From assembly GCA_023400055.1 (NCBI GenBank), contig JAEXFN010000009.1, forward strand, positions 1-64,000: a DNA stretch of 64,000 nt. The letters run 5' to 3'. The stretch is from Bacillota bacterium (GTDB lineage Bacteria; Bacillota; UBA4882; UBA8346). The translations under genes and the position numbers were made by a program. The stretch's first letter is position 1; every line of letters begins with the position of its first letter. Positions 8,792 through 16,167 of the stretch are shown here, in pieces. The notes beneath the pieces were generated by a model, which was given only the letters and a program-made list of their open reading frames with translations, searched no databases and was not told the origin of the DNA.

Positions 8792-10111
8792 ATGTTTACA
8801 TTTAAGCAATTTTTGCATCAAGAGGTCAAACCGGCGCTCGGCTGCACCGAGCCCGGCGCGGTGGCCCTGGCGGTGGCCCGGGCCAGCCAGGAATTGGAAT
8901 CGCGGGATGCCATCGCCCGGGTCGCGGTCGTCGTGAGCGACGGTATCTATAAGAACGGCATGGTGGTGGGAATTCCCGGTACCAATGGTGCTCGGGGCAA
9001 TGCCATGGCCGCGGCGATGGCCGCTTTTTGCGGCAAGGCCGAATATGGGTTGCAGGTTTTGCAGGATTGCGATCCCGATTTGGTCGCCACGGCGGCGCGG
9101 ATGATTGAGGAAGGTCGGGTGACGGTCAGCTGCCATCCCGAAAAGCATGGCGTCTATGTGGAGGCCGTGGTGGAGGCGCCACCCCATACCGCCGTCTGTA
9201 TCATTGAAGGCGATCATTCCAACATCGTCAAGGTTAGCCTGGATGGGAACATCCGCTTCGAAAAAACGATGGTTGCGGCGGATCAGTCCGTTCAAAACAG
9301 CATTCCCGATCTGTTGACCGAGATGAGTTATTCCGAAATCTTCGCGCTCCTCGACCAACTGGATGGGGAAGACGTCGATTATTTGATGGAAGGAGTCCGG
9401 CTCAATAAAGCGATCGCCGAATACGGCCTGCAGCAGGACTCCGTTTCCGGGCTCAGCTTGGGGAAGACCCTGAAAAATCTGATCGACGCCAAAAAGGTCG
9501 AGGGCGATCTGACCAATCTCATTAAAAGCTATTGTTACGCGGCGGCCGATGCCCGGATGGCCGGCGCCCGGCTGTCGGTGATGAGCAGCGCCGGGAGCGG
9601 CAACCACGGCTTGGCGGCCATTCTGCCCATCGCCATCCTCGGTGAACAATTGGGGAAGGATCGGGTCGCCATTGCCCGGGCTTTGGCGTTAAGCCATCTC
9701 TCCACCAGCATGGTCAAGAGCAAACTGGGACGGCTCTCGGCGATTTGCGGTTGCGCGGTAGCCGCCGGCGCCGGAGCGGCCGCCGGGCTGACCTATCTGA
9801 TGGGGGGCACCGTCGAGCAGTGCGCCAAGGCTATGAAGACGCTGTTGGCCAGCACTGCCGGGATGCTTTGCGATGGGGCCAAGGGCAGCTGTTCGCTGAA
9901 GGTCGGCACCGCGGCTGGCGAGGCTTATCTGGCGGCGCTCTTCGCGTTGCAAGACTGCGGCGTCGACTTTCCTCAGGGCGTAGTCGATCATACCTTGGAG
10001 CAGACTACCGCCAACATGGGGCGGATCAACCGTGAAGGCATGCGGGATATGGATCAGGTGATGATCGACATCCTGGTGGACCGCAATTTGAAGCAATCCG
10101 CTCATCGCTAA
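8792..10111 (+). CDS. L-cysteine desulfidase / UPF0597 family protein (CyuA-like)
   Basis: A 439-residue member of the UPF0597/L-serine dehydratase-alpha-like family, which includes the Fe-S enzyme L-cysteine desulfidase that converts cysteine to pyruvate, sulfide and ammonia through 2-aminoacrylate. Likely cluster cysteines are C18 in GCTEPGAVALA, those in AICGCAVAAG, and the pair in LCDGAKGSCSLK, matching the pattern known for the archaeal enzyme. MSSAGSGNHGLAAILP is also typical. Start ATG at 8792 follows ACGGAGCG. The hydrolase-like gene upstream and RidA downstream fit a cysteine or serine breakdown path. Which amino acid is used is not decided by the sequence. Confidence 0.85.
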   Translation: MFTFKQFLHQEVKPALGCTEPGAVALAVARASQELESRDAIARVAVVVSDGIYKNGMVVGIPGTNGARGNAMAAAMAAFCGKAEYGLQVLQDCDPDLVATAARMIEEGRVTVSCHPEKHGVYVEAVVEAPPHTAVCIIEGDHSNIVKVSLDGNIRFEKTMVAADQSVQNSIPDLLTEMSYSEIFALLDQLDGEDVDYLMEGVRLNKAIAEYGLQQDSVSGLSLGKTLKNLIDAKKVEGDLTNLIKSYCYAAADARMAGARLSVMSSAGSGNHGLAAILPIAILGEQLGKDRVAIARALALSHLSTSMVKSKLGRLSAICGCAVAAGAGAAAGLTYLMGGTVEQCAKAMKTLLASTAGMLCDGAKGSCSLKVGTAAGEAYLAALFALQDCGVDFPQGVVDHTLEQTTANMGRINREGMRDMDQVMIDILVDRNLKQSAHR

Positions 10112-10190
10112 AAAAGGACCGCTGATCACGGGACGGACCGTTGCTTTCGTCTGGATGACGGACGCCCGCGACCTATATAAAAAAATCGAT

Positions 10191-10204
10191 TATTGCGATA
10201 TAAT
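10191..10204 (+). promoter_or_regulatory. -10 element with TATTGCGATAT motif, upstream of dhaK2
   Basis: TATAAT at 10199-10204 overlaps the 11-mer TATTGCGATAT at 10191-10201, which is also found exactly at the dhaK1 promoter (1462-1472). No good -35 box is seen, as expected for a regulated promoter. Confidence 0.5.
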
Positions 10205-10237
10205 ATGCGTGGAAGTAAGCGCGATGCCGGATGACGA

Positions 10238-10308
10238 GCCGTCGATTCACGACGGCCCGTACCGGAATGCGGCTGCCGGCGTGGCTGAAGGGCTCCGTCC
10301 GGCAGCCG
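10238..10308 (+). other. Structured leader with two hairpins before dhaK2
   Basis: GCCGTCG/CGACGGC (10238-10256) with a 5-base loop, then CGGCTGCCGG/CCGGCAGCCG (10270-10279 with 10299-10308) with a 19-base loop. No T run follows either. Both would lie in the untranslated leader of dhaK2. I recognise no known riboswitch. Confidence 0.5.
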
Positions 10309-10341
10309 TGACGTTTCGATTCGGTTGAAAGAGGGGAGATT

Positions 10342-11340
10342 ATGAAGAAGATCATTAATAATCCGGATACGGTGGTGACTGAGCTTTTAGACGGGATGGA
10401 ACTGGCTCATGCCGACCGGCTCCGGAGACTGGATGGTTTTAATGTGTTGGTACGCCGGGAACCGAAAGTCGGCAAGGTGGCTTTGGTCAGCGGCGGCGGC
10501 AGCGGCCACGAGCCGGCCCATGCCGGTTACGTCGGACTGGGCATGCTGGATGCGGCGGTGGCCGGCGAGGTGTTTACTTCGCCAACTCCCGATCAGGTGT
10601 TGGCGGCCATTCAAGCCGTGGCCGGTCCGGCCGGAGTCTTGCTCATCATCAAAAACTATTCCGGCGATCTCATGAACTTCGAAATGGCGGCGGAACTGGC
10701 CGAGGCCGAAGGGATCAAAGTCGCCAAGGTCGTGGTCAATGATGATGTAGCCGTGGAGAACAGTACGTATACCACGGGCCGGCGGGGCATCGCCGGGACC
10801 GTACTGGTGCATAAGATCGCCGGAGCATTGGCCGAACGGGGCGCTTCCCTGGAAGAAGTCCAACGGGTGGCCGAAAAGGTCATCGCTAATGTCCGCACCA
10901 AAGGGATGGCCCTAGCGCCTTGCACCGTTCCGGCGGTCGGTAAACCCACTTTCGATCTGGCCGAGGACGAAATGGAGATCGGCTTGGGAATTCACGGCGA
11001 ACCCGGCGTGCGACGCGGTAAGATCGCTCCGGCGGCGGAGATCGCTTCCGATCTGACCGGCAGCGTCATCGCGGATCTGCCGTTCAAGTCCGGCGACGAG
11101 GTGGCGGTGCTCGTCAATGGCTTGGGCGCGACTCCCCTGATGGAACTCTATATCCTGAACCGTAGCGTGGCTGCGATTTGCCGGGAGCATGGCCTGAGCG
11201 TTTACCGGACCTACGTTGGCGAATTTATGACCTCCTTGGAGATGGCGGGCGCCTCGATCACGCTATTGAAGCTGGACGACGAGCTAAAATCGCTCTTGGC
11301 GGACCCGGCGGATGCGCCGGCGCTGCACCAATGGAGGTAG
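10342..11340 (+). CDS. dhaK: Dihydroxyacetone kinase subunit DhaK, copy 2
   Basis: A 332-residue DhaK, clearly homologous to copy 1 over its whole length. It has GGGSGHEPAH in the N-terminal domain and GLGIHGEPGVRR with the substrate-binding histidine. ATG at 10342 follows GAAAGAGGGGAG. It heads an operon with dhaL, an EIIA-type dhaM and an HPr gene, with gaps of 3-6 bases, so this copy is likely the phosphotransferase-driven kinase. Its base composition is more G+C-rich than copy 1, which suggests the copies are not a very recent duplication. Confidence 0.93.
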   Translation: MKKIINNPDTVVTELLDGMELAHADRLRRLDGFNVLVRREPKVGKVALVSGGGSGHEPAHAGYVGLGMLDAAVAGEVFTSPTPDQVLAAIQAVAGPAGVLLIIKNYSGDLMNFEMAAELAEAEGIKVAKVVVNDDVAVENSTYTTGRRGIAGTVLVHKIAGALAERGASLEEVQRVAEKVIANVRTKGMALAPCTVPAVGKPTFDLAEDEMEIGLGIHGEPGVRRGKIAPAAEIASDLTGSVIADLPFKSGDEVAVLVNGLGATPLMELYILNRSVAAICREHGLSVYRTYVGEFMTSLEMAGASITLLKLDDELKSLLADPADAPALHQWR

Positions 11341-11343
11341 GGC

Positions 11344-11991
11344 ATGGCACAGGTCTGTGATAAAGCGAGTGTCTTGCGGACGATCGGTTTGATCGCCGCT
11401 GCGATTAACGACCAAAAAGATTATCTGACCGAATTGGACGCCAAGATCGGCGACGCCGACCATGGTATCAATCTCAGCCGGGGTTTTACGGCGGTCCAGG
11501 CCAAGCTGGCTGCGGCCGAGGGCCAAAGCATCGGCGCGATTCTGAAAATGGTGGGGATGACTTTGGTCTCGACCGTCGGCGGAGCCTCCGGCCCGCTGTA
11601 CGGAACCGCCTTTATTGAGGCCGGCAACCGGGCGGGGGCCCAGGAAACCCTCTCGGCCAGCGAGGCGGCCGGGTTGTTCCAGGCGGCGCTGGCGGGGATC
11701 ATTAAACGGGGGCACGCGGCGGTCGGCGATAAGACTATGGTCGATGCGCTGACCCCGGTGGTGGAGTTTTTGACATCCCTGCCGGAGGATACCGCGCTGA
11801 AATGGCCGGACATCCTGAGTCAAGCCGCTGACGCGGCGCACCGGGGCATGGAATCCACCGGCCCGTTACAAGCCCTGAAGGGGCGGGCCAGTTTTCTCAA
11901 GGAACGGAGCGTGGGCCATCTGGATCCCGGCGCCGTCTCCTGCTATCTGATGATCAAGACCATGGCCGACGCGGCCAAAAATGGAGGCTGA
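11344..11991 (+). CDS. dhaL: Dihydroxyacetone kinase subunit DhaL, copy 2
   Basis: A 215-residue nucleotide-binding subunit with the canonical metal loop LDAKIGDADHGINLSRGF (all three Asp ligands present: D32, D37, D39) and the loop GGASGPLYG. The C-terminal HLDPGAVSCYL motif is present. It begins three bases after dhaK2 with GGAGGT overlapping the end of that gene. In phosphotransferase-type systems the bound ADP is recharged by DhaM; the presence of dhaM next door supports that mode here. Confidence 0.93.
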   Translation: MAQVCDKASVLRTIGLIAAAINDQKDYLTELDAKIGDADHGINLSRGFTAVQAKLAAAEGQSIGAILKMVGMTLVSTVGGASGPLYGTAFIEAGNRAGAQETLSASEAAGLFQAALAGIIKRGHAAVGDKTMVDALTPVVEFLTSLPEDTALKWPDILSQAADAAHRGMESTGPLQALKGRASFLKERSVGHLDPGAVSCYLMIKTMADAAKNGG

Positions 11992-11997
11992 TCCGGC

Positions 11998-12402
11998 ATG
12001 GTTGGAATCTTAATTATCTCACACAGTAAGAAAGTGGCCGAAGGCGTGGTGGAGATCGCCCGCCAGATGGCCGGGACGGAACTGGCTCTGGAAGCCTGCG
12101 GCGGGGATCGCGAGGGCGGCATCGGCACCGATCCGGACGCGATCGCGGCAGCCTTGGAAAAGCTGAGCGGCTCAGACGGGGTGGTAATCATCGCCGATCT
12201 CGGCAGCGCCGTGATGAGCGCTGAGCTGGTATTGGATACGCTGCCGCCGGAACGCCGGGAGTGGCTAATCATTGCTAACGCGCCACTGGTCGAGGGAGCG
12301 GTCCTAGCGGCCGTCGAGGCCGCGGTCGGCAAAAATCTGGCCGAGGTGGCCGAAGCCGCCGCGCTGGCTTTTCAAATGCAAAAAGTGGAACGGAGGCGCT
12401 GA
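11998..12402 (+). CDS. dhaM: DhaM-type PTS EIIA (mannose family) domain protein
   Basis: A 134-residue EIIA-Man fold protein. The phospho-accepting histidine is H9 in ILIISHSKKVAEGV, and DGVVIIADLGSAVMSAELVLD is the typical core. E. coli DhaM fuses EIIA, HPr and an EI-like domain; here only EIIA is present and HPr is a separate gene right after it. The protein should pass phosphate to ADP on DhaL2. Enzyme I must be supplied from elsewhere in the genome. Confidence 0.9.
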   Translation: MVGILIISHSKKVAEGVVEIARQMAGTELALEACGGDREGGIGTDPDAIAAALEKLSGSDGVVIIADLGSAVMSAELVLDTLPPERREWLIIANAPLVEGAVLAAVEAAVGKNLAEVAEAAALAFQMQKVERRR

Positions 12403-12408
12403 TTTAAA

Positions 12409-12672
12409 TTGGTCCAACAGGAAGTAACGATCACCAATCCTTCGGGATTGCATGCCCGGCCGGCTGCGCAATTCGTGAAGCTGGCCAATACCTTTCAGGC
12501 CGCGATTCAAGTGGTGGCCCGCGGCAAAAGCGCCAACGCCAAAAGCATGCTGGAAATGATGTCGGCCGGCGCTGCCCGGGGCGACCGGATCCTGATCAAG
12601 GCCGAGGGCCCCGATGAAACCCAGGCGGTCCAGGCCCTAACCGACTTGCTGGCGCACGGCTTGGTGGAATAG
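12409..12672 (+). CDS. HPr-family phosphocarrier protein
   Basis: An 87-residue HPr. The active histidine lies in NPSGLHARPAAQFVKLA, and the regulatory serine region KSMLEMMSAGA is kept, so both PEP-dependent and HPr-kinase phosphorylation sites appear intact. The start is TTG at 12409, with CGGAGG upstream inside the end of dhaM. The position makes it the likely dedicated carrier for the DhaM-type EIIA; whether it also serves as the general HPr cannot be told. Confidence 0.9.
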   Translation: MVQQEVTITNPSGLHARPAAQFVKLANTFQAAIQVVARGKSANAKSMLEMMSAGAARGDRILIKAEGPDETQAVQALTDLLAHGLVE

Positions 12673-12780
12673 TCCCAACATCCGGCGCTGGCGAGGCGCG
12701 TCGTCAAGCGGATCGCGCGGCGGACGGAAAAATTGGCGCGGGTTTTTCGTTTAACTTTTACAGGCAAGCCTTCCCATCAT

Positions 12781-12789
12781 TGATATAAT
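12781..12789 (+). promoter_or_regulatory. Extended -10 promoter of ridA
   Basis: TGATATAAT, an extended -10 element, stands 37 bases before the ridA start. No convincing -35 box is seen. It would allow ridA to be expressed apart from the dha operon. Confidence 0.5.
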
Positions 12790-12825
12790 GGTTAGGTCAC
12801 AATGAATGCAACACAGGAGGGACCA

Positions 12826-13200
12826 ATGAAAAACGCGATTCACACCGAAAAAGCGCCGCCGGCGGTCGGCCCGTATTCCCAGGCGGTTAAGCTCGGCAAC
12901 ACCTTGTTCGTCTCCGGCCAGCTGGGCTTGAATGAAGCGGGCCAGTTTCCCGGGGAAGATGTTGCTTCCCAGGCCCGCCAGTCCCTGGACAACCTCCAGG
13001 CCATTCTGGAGGCGGCCGGTCTGACCATGGACGATGTCGTGAAGGCCACCATCTTTTTGGCGGATATGAATGATTTTGCGACCGTCAACGGAATCTATCA
13101 GGAATATTTCCGGGCACCGTATCCGGCCCGGGCCTGCGTACAAGTGGCGCGGCTGCCCAGAGACGGCAAGGTGGAGATCGAAGCCATTGCCGGACGTTAA
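12826..13200 (+). CDS. ridA: RidA family reactive imine/enamine deaminase
   Basis: A 124-residue RidA/YjgF protein, which hydrolyses 2-aminoacrylate and related enamines produced by PLP enzymes and cysteine or serine dehydratases. Visible motifs are AVGPYSQAVKLGNTLFVSGQ, the substrate-binding Arg in YPARACVQVARLP, and the C-terminal VEIEAIA. Start ATG at 12826 follows CAGGAGGG; an in-frame upstream ATG at 12802 has no site. Its nearness to the cysteine desulfidase-like gene fits detoxification of the aminoacrylate that enzyme makes. Confidence 0.92.
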   Translation: MKNAIHTEKAPPAVGPYSQAVKLGNTLFVSGQLGLNEAGQFPGEDVASQARQSLDNLQAILEAAGLTMDDVVKATIFLADMNDFATVNGIYQEYFRAPYPARACVQVARLPRDGKVEIEAIAGR

Positions 13201-13239
13201 GCGCCGCTGCGGCTGGCTCGTACAATAATTCATCCGAAG

Positions 13240-13278
13240 CAAAAGGAAAGACCCGTTATTCGGCGTTCTTTCCTTTTG
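13240..13278. terminator. Bidirectional terminator between ridA and the glycosyltransferase
   Basis: CAAAAGGAAAGA at 13240-13251 pairs perfectly with TCTTTCCTTTTG at 13267-13278. The arms provide a T run on either strand, as suits the convergent genes. Confidence 0.85.
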
Positions 13279-13314
13279 TTTCGTGTATACACAACAGATG
13301 GGATCGGTCTTCGC

Positions 13315-14490
13315 TCAGTCGCCTTTGTTTGCGGAGCGCGTAGTGCGGCGGTATTCCGCGGGATAATAGCGGTTGAGCCATTCCAGCTCATCCCGTTCCT
13401 CGTTCGGCTCATACCACCCTTTGCCGAAAAGCCGGTGGATGCGCTGGAAGTACTCCTCGTACATCCGGCCGACCCGTTCCATCGAATAGTTCTTCTCCGC
13501 CCATTCCCTGCAACTGAGCGGCTTGATGCGGTGAATGTTCTTCACCGCCCAGCAGAATTCCTCAAAGACCCGGCAGCGGTAGCCGGTCACCCCATGTAGC
13601 ACGGTCTCGGGGAAGACCCCCCAGTCGGTGGTGATCACCGGCGTCCCGCAGAGCTGCGCCTCGACATTCACGCCCCCGAACGGCTCCAAATAATAGGTGG
13701 GCATCAGCACCGCCTTGGCGTTGCCGAGCAGTTCGGCCCGTTCCTCGGGTCCCACCGCCGGGAAGTAGCGGATGTGCTGCTCGTCGCCCAGCTTCAGTCC
13801 CTCGGCCGGATTGTCCAGGGAACCCTGGCCGACGACATAGAGTTCATTGCCGGTGGCCTTGGCGATATCCGAGGCGACCTGCACCCCCTTGCGAGCGATG
13901 ATCCGGCCGAAATAGAGCAGATAGTCCTGCTTTTTGGCTTGGTACGGGAAGTCCGCCGGATCGAAATAATTGGGAATCACCGCGTCGTACCAGACGCCGT
14001 CGCTGAGATTCAACAAGCCGTAAATATAGTGCATCCAGGCATAGGATTCGAAGACCCGGTGCGCCGCGAAGACGCCGGTGTAGCCGATCCCCGATTCGAC
14101 GGTCAGCAGCCCGACGGCGTCGGCCACCGGCTTGTGATAGTTGCCCATCGGGCAGAGCAGAATGTCGTGCTCCTGCTTGCGTTCATTAATGGCGGCGCTG
14201 GCGTTCTGGTTGAAGGTGCGATGCGCCAGATCCTGCGGGTCGTGCTTGAAGAATTCCTTGGACTGATCATACTTGCCGTAGGTCTCTTCCAGGATGGCCT
14301 GGGTAGAGACGGGAATGAACTCGTCGCAAGCCACTTCCGAGCCTTCCACTCCATAAAAATAAAGCGTGTGTTGGTAACTTTTGATCATCTTCGCCAGCTT
14401 GACGATCTTCTGGGTATAGGCGCAAGCCGAATTTTGCCGGTGGGTCGCCAAATGGGCCAGCCCGAGCAGATGGAAGCGTATTTGGCTCAT
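13315..14490 (-). CDS. Glycosyltransferase family 4 protein
   Basis: A 391-residue GT4/GT-B type glycosyltransferase. The C-terminal nucleotide-sugar domain has YLLYFGRIIARKGVQVA, VVGQGSL and the E-x7-E region PTYYLEPFGGVNVEAQLCGTP. The N-terminal half (HLATHRQNSACAYTQKI) resembles GT4 enzymes that act on cytosolic acceptors. ATG at 14490 follows AGGGGAGGAT on the minus strand. It is a single gene bounded by a terminator downstream. Acceptor and donor cannot be read from sequence. Confidence 0.85.
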   Translation of the reverse strand: MSQIRFHLLGLAHLATHRQNSACAYTQKIVKLAKMIKSYQHTLYFYGVEGSEVACDEFIPVSTQAILEETYGKYDQSKEFFKHDPQDLAHRTFNQNASAAINERKQEHDILLCPMGNYHKPVADAVGLLTVESGIGYTGVFAAHRVFESYAWMHYIYGLLNLSDGVWYDAVIPNYFDPADFPYQAKKQDYLLYFGRIIARKGVQVASDIAKATGNELYVVGQGSLDNPAEGLKLGDEQHIRYFPAVGPEERAELLGNAKAVLMPTYYLEPFGGVNVEAQLCGTPVITTDWGVFPETVLHGVTGYRCRVFEEFCWAVKNIHRIKPLSCREWAEKNYSMERVGRMYEEYFQRIHRLFGKGWYEPNEERDELEWLNRYYPAEYRRTTRSANKGD

Positions 14491-14818
14491 AATCCTCCCC
14501 CTACTTACTTATTGGATGATTTCGATGTTGGCCAACGCGTTGGGCGCTTTTGCAACGGCTTTGTCCTGGCCGATTATGCGCCATGCACTGATAGACCGTG
14601 GCGTTTCCCGAAGCCTCGGTTCCAAAAGTGGTGCCTTCGTTGAACTATCTGCGTAACGCGTCAGTAAATATTATGAGGGCAATTGCGGGAATGTCACTGG
14701 ACCGGTCCAGTGGCGGCGGCCGGTGGGGAGGAACCGGGCGCCGGACTCGGCTTCGCCATTGCCTTGGGGCGCGGTAGCCAATATCGGCCTATTTTTTCGG
14801 GCGCGGCCCGGCCTTCGC
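14491..14818. other. Gene-free stretch with an 18-bp perfect palindrome
   Basis: Between the glycosyltransferase and hemerythrin genes. The one clear feature is CACTGGACCGGTCCAGTG at 14695-14712, a perfect palindrome without spacer, as in dimeric operator sites. No T run follows, so it is not a normal terminator. I see no reading frame worth calling. Confidence 0.5.
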
Positions 14819-15277
14819 TTATCCCGGGACGCGGTCCGGCGTTTTGAGGGGATTGCCGCCGGCGGCGTGCCGCGTCTGACCGTTGATGAACCGGCCCAGC
14901 TTACGGTCGGCCAGAACGATATGCTCCACCAGCCACGGACAGAGCCGGCCGTAGAGCCGCCAGGCCAGCCGTTCGCTGGCGCCGTCGACGATCAGGCTGA
15001 TTTTAAAAGCCTGGACATCCCGGTAAAAAGCGACGTGCTCCGCCCGGTGCTGGCTGAGCTCGGGATAAGCGTGCTCCCTCATCAGCGTCTCCTCCGCCTG
15101 AAAGCAGTGGGCGCCGTAATCGTCCAGAAACAGCAGGGCGCTTAAAAGCTGCTCCGCCATGTTGGCGCGGCGGTAGGAATCGTGCAACGCGTTCAGCGTC
15201 GCCAAAAACTGCAACTGGTACGGATCGACGGCCGGCAGGCCGCACCGCACCAGGTCCGAAGGCCAATAAATCGCCAT
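14819..15277 (-). CDS. Bacteriohemerythrin
   Basis: A 152-residue hemerythrin-like di-iron oxygen-binding protein. All ligand motifs can be seen in order: His in LNALHDSY, H-x3-E in HCFQAEETLM, H-x3-H in HRAEHVAFY and H-x4-D in EHIVLADRKLG. The N-terminus AIYWPSDLVRCGLPAVDPYQ matches the family's characteristic W...VG...ID...Q segment in modified form. Start ATG at 15277 follows CTGGAGG; a longer frame reaching 15370 adds 31 unsupported residues. It probably binds or scavenges oxygen in an anaerobe. Confidence 0.88.
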   Translation of the reverse strand: MAIYWPSDLVRCGLPAVDPYQLQFLATLNALHDSYRRANMAEQLLSALLFLDDYGAHCFQAEETLMREHAYPELSQHRAEHVAFYRDVQAFKISLIVDGASERLAWRLYGRLCPWLVEHIVLADRKLGRFINGQTRHAAGGNPLKTPDRVPG

Positions 15278-15561
15278 GAGCAACCTCCAGATCGCCAGGT
15301 TACAGTGCTTGAGCTTAACCCATCCCGTGCTGTGTTGCGCCGCTGCTCCGTAAAGCAGAAAAGCGAACAAGTTCCGGCTGAAAAAAGAGCCGTCGGATCG
15401 GGCACCTCAAGCATTTTTAACATACATATTCGGACAACCCATAATTTATGCCAGGCGCCGTTGCTCAAGCTTAAGCGCAGGCGAGGGAGAAAACCCGTTC
15501 CGGGGCAGAATCGACTCTGGCGGCGGTCGCCGGAAATGATTTTGTTGCCGAAAATGTTCCG

Positions 15562-15834
15562 GCAGTAACTGCCATAGGTCATTTAGTTACTGAAATAACT
15601 CTAGCAGTAACTGCCATAGGTCATTTAGTTACTGAAATAACTTTGACAGTAACTGCCGCAGGCCATTTAGTTACTGAAATAGCTTTGGCAGTAACCGCCG
15701 TAGGTCATTCAGTTACTAAAATAACTCTGGCAGTAACCGCCGTAGGTCATTCAGTTACTAAAATAACTCTGGCAGTAACTGACGTAGGTCATTCAGTTAC
15801 TGAAATAACTCCGGCAGTAACCGGGGGAGTTGCT
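15562..15834. repeat. 21-bp tandem array with 42-bp higher-order unit (array B)
   Basis: Thirteen 21-base units in exact register. Two types alternate: GCAGTAACTGCCATAGGTCA(T) and TTAGTTACTGAAATAACTCT(A), giving a 42-bp higher-order repeat of six and a half copies. Identity is highest at the 5' end. The core TTCAGTTACTGAA is near-palindromic and recurs in array D. One reading frame stays open through the array and into helD (AVTAVGHSVTKIT repeats), but this follows from 21 being divisible by 3. The rest of the gene-free stretch 15278-16167 shows nothing recognisable apart from the helD start region. Confidence 0.9.
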
Positions 15835-16167
15835 GTGGCACTTCATTGTCCCGGATCGGGTGGCCCGGTTGATTTATTGTCTGAAAAAGGAAGTGGTCCG
15901 GCTGGTAAATCAGCGTTTGAACGGGAAAAACTGAATCGGGGGCCTGGAACGCATAAATCGGGCCGAACTTTTCCATCCTTAACAGGGTCGCGATTCGGCG
16001 CGGCGCCCGGCGGGGAAGCGAAGCGAAGGGCCGGCGCTGTACTTTCGTCCGCCCGGATAAAAAAATTCGGCCGGATCGTTCATAAATGCTTTTCTTTGAC
16101 GGCCAAATTTAGTACAATAGATTTCCGTGTAAAAATCTTTTTTAGCATGCAAGAGGGGGCATCGGTT

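Noticed and set aside
8786..9649. Long minus-strand frame opposite the desulfidase gene, and similar frames opposite lysA, glyA, mreB, ribBA and ridge-like G+C-rich genes
   Set aside because: They mirror third-position G+C bias of genuine genes and lack family motifs.
15643..16167. N-terminal extension of HelD through the repeat array
   Set aside because: The extra 175 residues are translated 21-bp repeats and an unrelated spacer; a good ribosome site and the family N-terminus place the start at 16168.
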